Translations under genes and position numbers: made by a program
Origin: Ashinkailepas kermadecensis
Taxonomy: Eukaryota; Arthropoda; Thecostraca; Neolepadidae
Direction: 5' to 3'
Assembly: GCA_034440615.1 (NCBI GenBank)
Contig: JAOTOM010003820.1
Span: forward strand, 58,501-122,500
DNA: 64,000 nt
Notes under the pieces: model-generated
The model's input: the letters and a program-made list of their open reading frames with translations, nothing else
What the model was told of the DNA's origin: nothing
Database searches by the model: none
In this document: piece after piece, positions 11,267 through 22,611 of the stretch
Layout of the letters: each line of letters opens with the position of its first letter
Numbering within the stretch: the stretch's first letter is position 1

Positions 11267-11350
11267 GTGTGCGCCTGTGATGTGAACGTTGGTCCCGAGG
11301 GAGCTCGCTTCGTACCTGTACCAGGAGCGACAGGACCTCTCGGACCAAAG
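11267..11350 (+). CDS. COL18A1-like: Collagen XV/XVIII-type gene, exon 5 with a cysteine-bearing interruption
   Basis: An 84-bp phase 0-0 exon between 'ggctgctcag' and 'gtacgtc'. It opens with a non-collagenous segment VCACDVNVG carrying two cysteines, then GPEGARFVPVPGATGPLGPK, returning to Gly-X-Y. Short cysteine-bearing interruptions are usual in multiplexins, where they can form interchain disulfides. That role is inferred here, not shown. Confidence 0.82.
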
Positions 11351-11679
11351 GTACGTCAGAGTGAGGACAGCTCGCCTTCGCCTTCCGTTCATTGGACGTC
11401 AATGTCATGGTAGTTCTGGACTTCTCTGCTGGGTGTCTCTCTGAGCAAGTGTCACTTCGAATCTGAATGAGGATCTAGTTGTTGGCTTGCATAGCTTTCC
11501 GAGGGATGTGTTGGTTTTTAACACTTTAAAACATATTGTGATATAAATATTGATAAAGAATGCGCTTTCCCCAGTCTGGTCGAATATAACCACACGTTTA
11601 ATCCAGTGTCTGCCCATTTGCTAACTTTGTGTGTGTGTGTTTTGATGACCTGGTAGAACCTAGGTTGATCTTTCGACAG

Positions 11680-11788
11680 GGGGAGCAAGGCAGTCCAGGT
11701 CTTTCCATCCAAGGCCAGCCAGGCCCAAAGGGCAGTCAGGGAGAGGCCGGTCGAGGTCTGCCAGGCCGCCCTGGAGTCGGCCAACCTG
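11680..11788 (+). CDS. COL18A1-like: Collagen XV/XVIII-type gene, Gly-X-Y exon 6
   Basis: The exon lies between 'ctttcgacag' and 'gtatggag'. It is 109 bp, starting in phase 0 and ending one base into a Gly codon. It reads about 12 triplets (GEQGSPGLSIQGQPGPKG, then GSQGEAGRGLPGRPGVGQPG) with two small breaks in register. The one-base overhang is completed by the exon at 21257 (G + GT), so the intron is about 9.5 kb. That intron is packed with tandem arrays, starting with the 38-bp array 95 bp downstream. Confidence 0.88.
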
Positions 11789-11883
11789 GTATGGAGCACA
11801 CTCAACATCCCCACGCAACTACCCTCATCCAGCTTCACCTTCCCTGAATCCCTGATCCCAACTCCCCAGTCCCTAATATCCTC

Positions 11884-13486
11884 GCCTCGCTCTATATCTG
11901 CCCGGCGCTGTCAACACCCGTGCCTCGCTCTATATCTGCCCGGCGCTGTCAACACCCGTGCCTCGCTCTATATCTGCCCGGCGCTGTCCACACCCGTGCC
12001 TCGCTCTATATCTGCCCGGCGCTGTCCACACCCGTGCCTCGCTCTATATCTGCCCGGCGCTGTCCACACCCGTGCCTCGCTCTATATCTGCCCGGCGCTG
12101 TCCACACCCGTGCCTCGCTCTATATCTGCCCGGCGCTGTCCACACCCGTGCATCGCTCTATATCTGCCCGGCGCTGTCCACACCCGTGCCTCGCTCTATA
12201 TCTGCCCGGCGCTGTCCACACCCGTGCCTCGCTCTATATCTGCCCGGCGCTGTCCACACCCGTGCCTCGCTCTATATCTGCCCGGCGCTGTCCACACCCG
12301 TGCCTCGCTCTATATCTGCCCGGCGCTGTCCACACCCGTGCCTCGCTCTATATCTGCCCGGCGCTGTCAACACCCGTGCCTCGCTCTATATCTGCCCGGC
12401 GCTGTCAACACCCGTGCCTCGCTCTATATCTGCCCGGCGCTGTCAACACCCGTGCCTCGCTCTATATCTGCCCGGCGCTGTCAACACCCGTGCCTCGCTC
12501 TATATCTGCCCGGCGCTGTCAACACCCGTGCCTCGCTCTATATCTGCCCGGCGCTGTCCACACCCGTGCCTCGCTCTATATCTGCCCGGCGCTGTCAACA
12601 CCCGTGCCTCGCTCTATATCTGCCCGGCGCTGTCCACACCCGTGCCTCGCTCTATATCTGCCCGGCGCTGTCCACACCCGTGCCTCGCTCTATATCTGCC
12701 CGGCGCTGTCCACACCCGTGCCTCGCTCTATATCTGCCCGGCGCTGTCCACACCCGTGCCTCGCTCTATATCTGCCCGGCGCAGTCCACACCCGTGCCTC
12801 GCTCTATATCTGCCCGGCGCTGTCCACACTCGTGCCTCGCTCTATATCTGCCCGGCGCTGTCCACACCCGTGCCTCGCTCTATATCTGCCCGGCGCTGTC
12901 CACACCCGTGCCTCGCTCTATATCTGCCCGGCGCTGTCCACACCCGTGCCTCGCTCTATATCTGCCCGGCGCTGTCAACACCCGTGCCTCGCTCTATATC
13001 TGCCCGGCGCTGTCAACACCCGTGCCTCGCTCTATATCTGCCCGGCGCTGTCAACACCCGTGCCTCGCTCTATATCTGCCCGGCGCTGTCAACACCCGTT
13101 CCTCGCTCTATATCTGCCCGGCGCTGTCCACACCCGTGCCTCGCTCTATATCTGCCCGGCGCTGTCAACACCCGTGCCTCGCTCTATATCTGCCCGGCGC
13201 TGTCCACACCCGTGCCTCGCTCTATATCTGCCCGGCGCTGTCCACACCCGTGCCTCGCTCTATATCTGCCCGGCGCTGTCCACACCCGTGCCTCGCTCTA
13301 TATCTGCCCGGCGCTGTCAACACCCGTGCCTCGCTCTATATCTGCCCGGCGCTGTCAACACCCGTGCCTCGCTCTATATCTGCCCGGCGCTGTCCACACC
13401 CGTGCCTCGCTCTATATCTGCCCGGCGCTGTCAACACCCGTGCCTCGCTCTATATCTGCCCGGCGCTGTCAACACCCGTGCCTCGC
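11884..13486. repeat. Large minisatellite, 38-bp unit, about 42 copies
   Basis: The unit is 'cctcgctctatatctgcccg' followed by 'gcgctgtc(a/c)acacccgtg'. Copies are almost identical. The main variant is A or C after 'gctgtc', and rare singletons include catcgc, gcagtc, cactcgtg and cccgttcc. Because 38 is not a multiple of 3 and the unit has no stop in any forward frame, all three forward frames stay open through the array. That explains the 774-, 555- and 529-codon frames. It is intronic on the collagen model. Confidence 0.96.
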
Positions 13487-14045
13487 TCCACACCCATGCA
13501 CCTCGCTCCCCATCCCTGTTCCTCGCTACGCACCCATACGCCTCACTCCCCATCTCTGCGCCTCACTCCCCATCTCCGCGCCTAGCTACCCACCCATACG
13601 CCTCACTCCCCATCTCCGCGCCTAGCTACTCACCCATACGCCTCACTCCCCATCTCTGCGCCTCACTCCCCATCTCTGCGCCTCACTCCCCATCTCCGCG
13701 CCTCGCTACCCACCCATACGCCTCACTCTCCATCTCCGCGCCTAGCTACCCACCCATGCGCCTCACTCCCCATCTCCGCGCCTCGCTACCCACCCATGCG
13801 CCTCACTCCCCATCTCCGCGCCTCGCTACCCACCCATGTGCCTCTCTACCCATCTCCGCGCCTCGCTACCCACCCATGCGCCTCGCTCCCCATTTATGCG
13901 GCTCGCTCCCCATCCATGCACCTCACTCCCCATCCCTGTCCCTCACTCCCCATTTATGCGGCTCGCGGCTCGCTCCCCATCCATGCACCTCGCTCTCCAT
14001 TACTGCACCTTGCTTTCCACTCCTGCGCCTGACTTCCCATTCCAG
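13487..14045. repeat. Degenerate C-rich tandem repeat, about 20/40-bp unit
   Basis: Repeats of 'cgcctcactccccatctc' and 'gcgcctagctacccacccat' type directly follow the 38-bp array. They are more diverged, with the divergence growing to the right. Confidence 0.85.
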
Positions 14046-14324
14046 CGTTTCACCCCGCCCAACTGCGATACATGCTGAATCCGTATCCTCTCATCACCTC
14101 TCGCAGTCACAGCTGATCTCATTCTCTTGGGGCACAACTGTGTTTTATATCACGTTCAGGTCTACATGTTCACACCTGGCTGAATGTTGTTCTTGCATCG
14201 GTACAACCATGCTTAGCATCTACTCAATGCGTTCGTTAGTGTGATTCGGTCACGAAGAGGCTGACGCTGTTCAATGTGAACTCATTAGGTTCGGCGATGA
14301 AAGCGTGTAAACTGTAATGTACCA

Positions 14325-14840
14325 GCCGTCAGACACAGGTGCGATCAGACGGCGACAATGTCGTGGGCCCAGTTGTTGCCGGACGGGCTGTAATGCACCA
14401 GCCGTCAGACACAGGTGCGATCAGACGGCGACAATGTCGTGGGCCCAGTTGTTGCCGGACGGGCTGTAATGCACCAGCCGTCAGACACAGGTGCGATCAG
14501 ACGGCGATAATGTCGTGGGCCCAGTTGTTGCCGGACGGGCTGTAATGCACCAGCCGTCAGACACAGGTGCGATCAGACGGCGACAATGTCGTGGGCCCAG
14601 TTGTTGCCGGACGGGCTGTAATGCACCAGCCGTCAGACACAGGTGCGATCAGACGGCGACAATGTCGTGGGCCCAGTTGTTGCCGGACGGGCTGTAATGC
14701 ACCAGCCGTCAGACACAGGTGCGATCAGACGGCGACAATGTCGTGGGCCCAGTCGGTCAGACGGCGACAATGTCGTGGGCCCAGTCGGTCAGACGGCGAC
14801 AATGTCGTGGGCCCAGTTGTTGCCGGGCGGGCTGCAGCCT
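14325..14840. repeat. Minisatellite, 76-bp unit, six full and two truncated copies
   Basis: The unit is 'accagccgtcagacacaggt...gatcagacggcgacaatgtcgtgggcccagttgttgccggacgggctgtaatgc'. The last copies lose the middle, leaving a 34-bp 'gtcggtcagacggcgacaatg' form present twice. Copies are almost identical (one 'gataatg'). Confidence 0.94.
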
Positions 14841-15186
14841 TCAGGCTGAATTCAGTCGCCTTGTGCTCGATGGAAACGATAATTGAGTTGTTTTTGCCCT
14901 TTCTTTAGTGTGTTATGAACTATCCAGCCGTGGCTAGGCAATTTCGATAGGTAGTCAAGACTTCGTTTGTCTAGACATTTCAAGTCATGTTGGATGAACG
15001 TCGCTCTTTTGATGAAATTCCTCAGGTTTAGATGACAACGGCAGTTGGTCTTACTTGAGGAACTGAAGGTTCAGCTATTTCCATGCAATAGCATCAGCCT
15101 ACTGTGAGACATTACCAAGTACATATGAGGGGAACCCGTCATATATAAATTGAGCGATATTAGTACTTTTAATCAAAATGTAAAAG
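14841..15186. other. Intron sequence, nothing recognised
   Basis: Unique-looking AT-rich sequence between the 76-bp array and a Penelope-like fragment. Confidence 0.45.
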
Positions 15187-15763
15187 ACATTTCCCGACGT
15201 TTCGACTTTATTGCCTTCACCAGGGAAACTTTATATGAATGGGACTGAAAATATGTTTGTGCATTTTTTGAATTCACGGTCAAATTCACTTTTTATACCT
15301 CCGACTTCAGCACCTTTTAGGAACATCACACAGCCGTTAACACAATGCATGTTAGGTACACGGTTCGATTCGTGGTTTGATGCGCGACACCGTGATCAGG
15401 ACAACAAATACAAGTACAGCGAAGATTACAAATTATTTACCCAGGGTCAATACATCGCAACGGAACGGTCATTTTTCTGACGAGCTCAGCTGTAATACTC
15501 GAAGTCTTAAAAAATTAAAACCCTCATGTGCTGGTCGTGGCCACAGTGGCAATATATGCCGCCTCCACCATTCGCCGTTCAGCTCTGGTAGGATTGTTTA
15601 GAGCTGAAACTATGATATTTCCAGGTTTACTTGTAATTTGAGGAATGGATGCGGTCCGACGATTTGACGGCTCCCGATGAGGATCATACAAAAGAAAAAA
15701 ATGCTGTTTTAAAATACAAATGAACCCTATTCGAAATAAAGCGACCGAAATCCGGGACGCCAA
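15187..15763 (-). mobile_element. Penelope-like element 3' fragment with a decayed hammerhead-like motif
   Basis: On the minus strand, the reading ending near 15529 contains RAERRMVEAAYIATVATT followed by ST-stop-GF. It resembles the C-terminal end of the GIY-YIG endonuclease part of Penelope-like elements (a basic stretch, then an E-A-A-x-I segment, then N-T-x-x-G-F). A TGA interrupts the last motif. Downstream on the same strand, 15229-15188 reads a hammerhead-ribozyme-like arrangement. This comprises helix I strands TTTCC and GGGAAA, core CTGGTGA (consensus CTGANGA, so A6 is G), a 3-bp stem II, GAAAC and a GTC cleavage triplet. Hammerheads are known in Penelope-like retroelements. This copy is truncated and probably inactive. 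Left and right borders are not resolved. Confidence 0.55.
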
Positions 15764-18009
15764 ACGTCGTGGGTGTAGTTCTGGGCCCCCTCCGCAAAAT
15801 TTGCCCTATCCTTGGACAATACCTGGCTCCTTCCCTGTCCCCTCAATATTGGCTTGCCCTTTAGTAAGTTTGACTTTTAGCATTGGACCCCATGGACGCC
15901 CCAATCGATTTCGACCATCCAACTTTTTCCATGTATAGTCTCCACCCCAATGTATTTTGAGAACCTGATAGCCCTAGGAAGGAGGCGAGTGTTGGGGCCA
16001 AGGAGAACGGTAACAGTGACATTATTTGTACTTCATATGCACAAAGCCATATGCTTGGAATGGATTCTCGATATAAAAAAGTTCATGCGCACTATTATGC
16101 AGACCTGATGATTGTAGTCATTCCCTGAAGAGATAATGTGGTGAACTCCGATAAGAGTAATTTATTTGTGCTATCACAAGTATGACCACCAATACAGCAT
16201 TTGAGCTCACACATTATTTGTTCAGTCTTTATTTCTTCTAAAAATACCGAAATATTGGCGAGAACTTCCTATGTAAATCCCGATGGCAGCCGGTTGTAAA
16301 ATTGGCCATCGGACAAAAACTGAAATATTGTACAGAACAATTATTTCAAGGTTCTCTCAGTATGCGTTGTTCTGAACTGAGCGGTTTCAGAACGATTTTT
16401 TTGTCCTGAAGATGATGGCGAACAACATTGGGTATAACGTACATGTAAGCATAGGTATCGATTTATCTCATTGTGGGGCCCCTCCCCTCCTCCAATGCCT
16501 TTGACGGATTGACATCCATGCATGTAAGGAGTGTGCCTTGGTTTTTGTTTGTTTGAAAGGCGAACTGACATTCGGGCAGCAAAAATGGGAATATGTGGAC
16601 CCGCAAATGTGTGGACAGTCTGAACAAATCCAGAGCTGTCTTTCTACGTTCGCGTAAACCGATAAAATCCATCACTTTTATGGGACTTTGTCATCCACTC
16701 TGCAGACATCATAGCCACTGCCCCGACGACTGCCATCCACCTCCACTCCGACTTCCACCCCCACCCCATCACCACACCGCCACCGACAACAATACATAAT
16801 CAACAGCCGATACATAATCTGGGCGTGCTAACGAAACTGGTATGAATGCAAGTCCGACATGCCTTTTGATATATCAAAGGATATCCAACTTGTGGTAAAC
16901 ATGTTTATTTCGGGATGCGTCTTCCCTATTCCTTTAAGGGATGACTTTCTAGCCCAGCCGACCCATTTCTGCACCATTGCTCGCCCTTCGCCTGGAACAG
17001 CTGGCAGAGGCTCTGGCAGAGCGACCATTCACAACACATGGTTTGGTTTTTATAATAAAATGTCTGAAGTGATCCATTTTTTTGCCGGTTTATTGACATG
17101 GAGAGTACATCCTACATTTTTAGAGGGATCATTGCTGGAGCGTGATGTTGTTCATTAGATAAACAGGCTACGAAACCCAAGTAGTTGTCATACATATAGA
17201 TAAACAAATAATCATACAAATATAAATGTCATACAATAAGACAAATATACAATAGACGTCATAATATAGATTAGCAATGCATTACAATAAATTTTCACAT
17301 GTACCAAGATACTAAAGCCATTTTCCGAACAAGCTTTAGGCACTGTTGTGCTATGCAATCTTTCAGTTTGGTCCATTTCCCCCGCCCATTGTGATATTAC
17401 TTTCGCGCGTGTCACTGTCATCTCATTGGTAATGTTTTAAGGAAGCCCCACATCTCTCAACTTGATCCATTTCTCCCCTCCCACGATGTCACTTCTTCCG
17501 CGCTTGTCACAGTCATCCCACTAATATTGTTTTAAAGAAACATACTAATTTTATATATAGCTCATGCGGATGTTGAAATGTGCACGAATTACGAACAAAT
17601 GAAAAAAAAATGCACAGCGTAACTGTGGTCGACGTTCTAGTTTGCACGTTGTTTGTTTCAAGTGTTGCTCAATGTGGCATTCAAATGCTGTTCCAGTTCT
17701 CCCTTCCCTCTCCTAACAGCACTGGGACAACGCCTTTCAAAACAATGATATTAGACGCGCGTACTTCACCAGCCACCGTAGGATCCTTTGCATAGGAATA
17801 CACGCTCTTTTGCATTGGGGTGCATGCACATGACATTATTGTCAGAGGGACACTCATGCATCAGGTAAGCGATCCGTGGAATGCCTCAGTGTCATCAGCC
17901 ATTCCATGGAATACGTGAACAAAAGGTATGAGAAGTTGTCAGGGGAATGATGCAATGATGCTATTTCATAAGATGTTTCATGGTAATTTCGAATTCATAG
18001 AATGCCTGA
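15764..18009. other. Intron sequence, nothing recognised
   Basis: About 2.2 kb of mostly unique AT-rich sequence. A CCACC-rich pyrimidine stretch lies at 16730-16790. The phrase 'ccagccgacccatttctgcac...ctggaacagctggcagaggc' near 16958-17030 has weak Gly periodicity, but no convincing splice sites or register. Confidence 0.45.
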
Positions 18010-19585
18010 ACTTGTGAGTCACCTGGCATAGCGAGAGTGGTTGTTTCATATGAGTCACCTGGCATGGCGAGAGTGGTTGTTTCATATGAGTTACCTGGCT
18101 TAGCGACAGTGGCGATTTCATATGAGTCACCTGGCATGGCGAGAGTGGTTGTTTCATATGAGTTACCTGGCTTAGCGACAGTGGCGATTTCATATGAGTC
18201 ACCTGGCATGGCGAGAGTAGTTGTTTCATATGAGTTACCTGGCTTAGCGACAGTGGCGATTTCATATGAGTCACCTGGCATGGCGAGAGTAGTTGTTTCA
18301 TATGAGTTACCTGGCTTAGCGACAGTGGCGATTTCATATGAGTCACCTGGCATGGCGAGAGTAGTTGTTTCATATGAGTTACCTGGCTTAGCGACAGTGG
18401 CGATTTCATATGAGTCACCTGGCATGGCGAGAGTAGTTGTTTCATATGAGTTACCTGGCTTAGCGACAGTGGCGATTTCATATGAGTCACCTGGCATGGC
18501 GAGAGTAGTTGTTTCATATGAGTTACCTGGCTTAGCGACAGTGGCGATTTCATATGAGTCACCTGGCATAGCGGAGTAGTTGTTTCATATGAGTTACCTG
18601 GCTTAGCGACAGTGGCGATTTCATATGAGTCACCTGGCATAGCGAGAGTAGTTGTTTCATATGAGTTACCTGGCTTAGCGACAGTGGCGATTTCATATGA
18701 GTCACCTGGCATAGCGAGAGTGGTTGTTTCATATGAGTTACCTGGCTTAGCGACAGTGGCGATTTCATATGAGTCACCTGGCATAGCGAGAGTGGTTGTT
18801 TCATATGAGTTACCTGGCTTAGCGACAGTGGCGATTTCATATGAGTCACCTGGCATGGCGAGAGTAGTTGTTTCATATGAGTTACCTGGCTTAGCGACAG
18901 TGGCGATTTCATATGAGTCACCTGGCATAGCGAGAGTGGTTGTTTCATATGAGTTACCTGGCATAGCGAGTGGCGATTTCATATGAGTCACCTGGCATGG
19001 CGAGAGTAGTTGTTTCATATGAGTTACCTGGCTTAGCGACAGTGGCGATTTCATATGAGTCACCTGGCATGGCGAGAGTAGTTGTTTCATATGAGTTACC
19101 TGGCTTAGCGACAGTGGCGATTTCATATGAGTCACCTGGATAGGAGTGGTTGTTTCATATGAGTTACCTGGCTTAGCGACAGTGGCGATTTCATATGAGT
19201 CACCTGGCATGGCGGGTAGTTTTTCATGAGTTACCTGGCTTAGCGACAGTGGCGATTTCATATGAGTCACCTGGCATAGCGAGAGTGGTTGTTTCATATG
19301 AGTTACCTGGCTTAGCGACAGTGGCGATTTCATATGAGTCACCTGGCATGGCGAGAGTAGTTGTTTCATATGAGTTACCTGGCTTAGCGACAGTGGCGAT
19401 TTCATATGAGTCACCTGGCATAGCGAGAGTGGTTGTTTCATATGAGTTACCTGGCTTAGCGACAGTGGCGATTTCATATGAGTCACCTGGCATAGCGAGA
19501 GTGGTTGTTTCATATGAGTCACCTGGCATAACGACAGTGGCGATTTCATATGAGTCACCTTGCATAGCGAGAGTGGTCGTTTAAG
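18010..19585. repeat. Dimeric minisatellite, 72-bp unit made of two 36-bp monomers, about 22 copies
   Basis: Monomer A is 'gagtcacctggcatggcgag' plus 'agtagttgtttcatat'. Monomer B is 'gagttacctggcttagcgac' plus 'agtggcgatttcatat'. They alternate strictly, giving a higher-order 72-bp period. The two monomers differ by about ten bases, whereas dimers are nearly identical, so the dimer became the amplified unit after monomer divergence. Damaged copies occur at 18570, 18965, 19140 and 19210. Both strands are stop-free over long stretches (36 and 72 are multiples of 3), so the 551-codon minus frame is a by-product. Confidence 0.96.
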
Positions 19586-19689
19586 ATTGTGCCATTTGCT
19601 GGCATGCTTTACATTTATGTTGAGCCCATGCATTTCAAGAAGCGCCGTATTTCAACAAGACCTACCGTACCATATATCGCTATGATGTC

Positions 19690-19995
19690 GCGGCACCTGC
19701 TGTATTGACTGATGCTGCAACATACGTTGTATTGACTGATGTTGCAATATTTTCTGCATTGATTGATTTTGCAACATCCGCTGTATTTGCTGATGTTGCA
19801 GCGTCCAATATATTGACTGATGTTGCATCATCCCTCGTGTATTGACTGATGTTGCATCATCCCTTGTTTGTTGTGCATGATGGTCGGTCGTCTGTGACGC
19901 TGTCATGTTTGAATATATTTGATGGTCTCGTCTGTTGATCCTTGTTTGTTGTGCATGATGGTCGGTCGTCTGTGACGCTGTCATGTTTACATGCT
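19690..19995. repeat. Degenerate 30-bp repeats and a 73-bp duplication
   Basis: 'tgtattgactgatgttgcaac' motifs recur five to six times at 19699-19855 with about 30-bp spacing. Then 'gttgtgcatgatggtcggtc...gctgtcatgttt' is present twice, at about 19868-19915 and 19941-19988. Confidence 0.8.
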
Positions 19996-20221
19996 GCACA
20001 AAGAGAGTGAGTTCGGACGCCGCCCATCAAGTCCCATGACTGAGTTGAGGATGAAGTTGGGCCGGGGTAGGTTCACTGGCAGATGCTGCACCTTTTTGAC
20101 CCCTCGCCTGTCCTTACTGAGCAAAGGAGTAAATGCCTCTAGACCTGAGGATGGCTAAGCTGTAATGGTGTACTCTGAACCCCTGCTTAGTCCTTTTTTT
20201 GTCGTTTGCTCGTGCATCTGC

Positions 20222-20400
20222 ACCAATGATTCATCAGCAACCGAACCATTGTAGCTGCTGTGGTTCCCCCGTCCAACTGTGTAATGGTATCAGTAACCGA
20301 ACCATTGTAGCTGCTGTGGTTCCCCCGTCCAACTGTGTAATGGTATCAGTGACTGAACCATTGTAGCTGCTGTGGTCCAACTGTGTAATGGTATTACATA
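20222..20400. repeat. Minisatellite, about 60-bp unit, three copies
   Basis: 'cagtaaccgaaccattgtag' plus 'ctgctgtggttcccccgtcc' plus 'aactgtgtaatggtat' occurs three times. The third copy lacks the 'ttcccccg' segment. Confidence 0.85.
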
Positions 20401-20467
20401 GGGGGCTAGGCTCGAGCAAACCTCATTACTCGTATCCCGAAATTAATATTTTATTAACGGTGTGCAT

Positions 20468-20501
20468 GTGTTGTCTGGTGGCATGATCCGCCAGACAACA
20501 C
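20468..20501. repeat. Hairpin, 14-bp arms with one wobble
   Basis: GTGTTGTCTGGTGG at 20468-20481 pairs with CCGCCAGACAACAC at 20488-20501, with a single T-G wobble and a six-base loop. No function can be assigned. Confidence 0.65.
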
Positions 20502-21256
20502 CAGCCATGATCTCCCGCCTCCGTTGACCGACGGCCTCCGTGTGCTGTAAATTTGTCATCGTTTGCACTGTGTCGATTTTATCGACGCATTCAACAGCCA
20601 ATGTCCCACTGGGTGATAGCGTGCAGTCATTCGTGAGAGTTGGTGTGCTTGATGATGGTAGAAGTGTTCAGTAGACACTGGTCGCCTGGCATAAGGCATA
20701 ACATGATCGTGTTTGATGTTTGAAGCTGGTCTGTCTCTCGCCAGGCAGCAGACGGCGAGGTAAGCACCACCTGTGTGGTACACGTGGCGCTGTAGAGACC
20801 GTGTGCAGACGCCAACCCAGTACGGTGTTCGGTGTAAAGTGTTGCCAGTGAGCTACGTGGCGCAACGCTGGTACTGAATTTGATATAGTTGGCTTCCTGG
20901 AAGCCGTAGTGCGGCACGATTTCCTGACTTCCTTGTAAGTAAAACAAAAATAAAAGCTTTGGTTTGCTGGGTTCCATCGGTCGAATGGCATGGGAAGATT
21001 TTGCCACCGAATCAGGAGAACACCGTTCTTTCTCAACACGCGCTGTGCGATAACAGATTGTGCCGACAATTTCCCAAATTACGAAATATTTGTCACACCG
21101 CATGCATTAATGTCATATTTTGGGGAGTGATAAGCGCTTGTTGCATGAGCGTCTGATCTCACAACCAACACACCACCATGGTGATAAATGCAGCTGCAGG
21201 TTTGTGATACTGGTCGACCTCTGGCGGATCAATCTGACTATCCATGGCTTTATCAG
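20502..21256. other. Intron sequence, nothing recognised
   Basis: No repeat or exon-like segment was found before the acceptor at 21256. Confidence 0.4.
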
Positions 21257-21393
21257 GTCCGCCCGGATCTCCGGGTCAATCCGGTTCGGGAGGTCACCAG
21301 AGCGGAGGTTACGGAGAGCGCCCCTCGGACTCTGAATCGGCTCGGATCGTGCCGGGAGCAGTCACCTTCCCCGATACGGAGTCCATGCTCAAG
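21257..21393 (+). CDS. COL18A1-like: Collagen XV/XVIII-type gene, exon 7: end of triple helix and start of NC1
   Basis: The exon follows 'ggctttatcag' and its first two bases complete the Gly codon left by the exon at 11788. It begins GPPGSPGQSGSGG, the last triple-helical residues, and moves into a Ser/Gly-rich linker. It ends GAVTFPDTESMLK, which matches the start of the collagen XV/XVIII trimerisation domain (a V-T-F-x-x-x-E-x-M-L pattern). I place the donor at AAG|gtcagc because the 9-residue spacing to the next exon then matches vertebrate family members. A second in-frame donor (AAG|gtgagg, after 21428) would add 12 residues. The tandem array that follows copies this junction. Confidence 0.85.
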
Positions 21394-22075
21394 GTCAGCC
21401 TCACAGTTGGGCCAACGGTCAAGGTGAGGCTTGGCCGGCGCTGCATTCATGTGACGTCATATCAAAGGTCGGCCTCACAGCCAGGCCAACGGTCAAAGTG
21501 AGGTTTGACCGGCGCTGCACTGATGTGACATGTCATGTCAAAGGTTATCCTCACAGCCGGGTCAACGGTCAAGGTGAGACTTGGCCGGCGCTGCACTGAT
21601 GTGCCGTGTCATGTCAAAGGTCAGCCTCACAGCCGGGCCAACGGTCAAAGTGAGGTTTGACCGGCGCTGCACTGATGTGCCGTGTCATGTCAAAGGTCAG
21701 CCTCACAGCCGGGCCAACGGTCAAAGTGAGGTTTGGCCGGCGCTGCACTGATGTGACTTGTCATGTCAAAGGTCAGCCTCACAGCCGGGTCAACGGTCAA
21801 GGTGAGGTTTGACCGGCGCTGCACTGATGTGACGTGTCATGTCAAAGGTCATCCTCACAGCCAGGCCAACGGTCAAGGTGAGGTTTGGCCGGCGCTGCAC
21901 TGATGTGACGTGTCATGTCAAAGGTCATCCTCACAGCCGGGTCAACGGTCAAGGTGAGACTTGGCCGGCGCTGCACTGATGTGCCGTGTCATGTCAAAGG
22001 TCAGCCTCACAGCCGGTCCAACGTTCAAAGTGAGGTTTGGCCGGCGCTGCACTGATGTGACTTGTCATGGTAAAG
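21386..22075. repeat. Minisatellite, 75-76-bp unit, nine copies, each with the exon-7 donor context
   Basis: The unit is '(t)caaaggtcagcctcacagcc', then 'gggccaacggtcaaggtgag', then 'gtttggccggcgctgcactgatgtgacgtgtcatg'. The first copy overlaps the real exon end CTCAAG|GTCAGCCTCACAG. Each unit has two donor-like strings (AAAG|GTCAGC and CAAG|GTGAGG). TCAAAGGTCA also matches an extended nuclear-receptor half-site, which may be chance. Confidence 0.9.
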
Positions 22076-22611
22076 TGCAGTGGAGATAATCGATCACGAT
22101 TATCATGGACATGGACAACGATTTTATTGTTACATGGACAACGATTTTCCTCAAGATCTACATCCTAGCTGGGCTAATGGCCGATGTCGCCTTTGATATA
22201 TGAACGCAATTTTAAAACTCATTATTGCAATAGTCAAGAATTGTCGTTGAATTATGGTGACAGGTCTGATGTGAGATGGCTGCTCGTCGAGCTGTGGATG
22301 CCTAGTTGGCTGCACGCCTCTCTGGTCACGTGCACCGTGTGCCACCACCGTGCTACTGCTCCTGTGTATCTTAATACACGCATGATGACTTGCCAGTGCT
22401 TCCTCGGGAACTATGACCTGCACAGGTTTGACGTGCCAATTGTGAACTACAGATTCCGCAGATCATTGGCACAGTCATCCCCGAGTTCAGCAGCTCCAGA
22501 CACATGTCGCGTTTTGTGGCGGTTCTCGTGTTACCTGCCTCCGTGGGCCAACGGTCTGCGACTGTGGACTGCAGCTTCCTGGATTACTGACCTTTGCCGT
22601 GCGACTCACAG
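22076..22611. other. Intron between exons 7 and 8
   Basis: A short repeated 'acatggacaacgatttt' occurs at 22109-22150. An open frame of 174 codons crosses 22184-22708, but it has no family resemblance and reads the exon at 22612 in a different frame. I reject it as coding. Confidence 0.45.

Noticed and set aside
11920..14244. Plus-strand open frame of 774 codons, with two further long frames overlapping it
   Set aside because: It lies in a 38-bp tandem array whose unit lacks stops in all forward frames. The same peptide cycles in three frames, and it is intronic in the collagen model.
16950..17040. Possible extra collagen exon (PGTAGRGSGRAT reading)
   Set aside because: The Gly register is not maintained and no matching splice acceptor and donor pair in a compatible phase was found.
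17978..19633. Minus-strand 551-codon frame and related frames
   Set aside because: The 72-bp dimeric array has period divisible by three and no stops. The frame changes wherever a copy is damaged.
21394..21428. Alternative donor AAG|gtgagg for collagen exon 7
   Set aside because: It is in frame and a better consensus, but the 12 extra residues would disturb the spacing seen in the family between the M-L-K strand and the P-x-G-x-L strand. Kept only as a possible variant.
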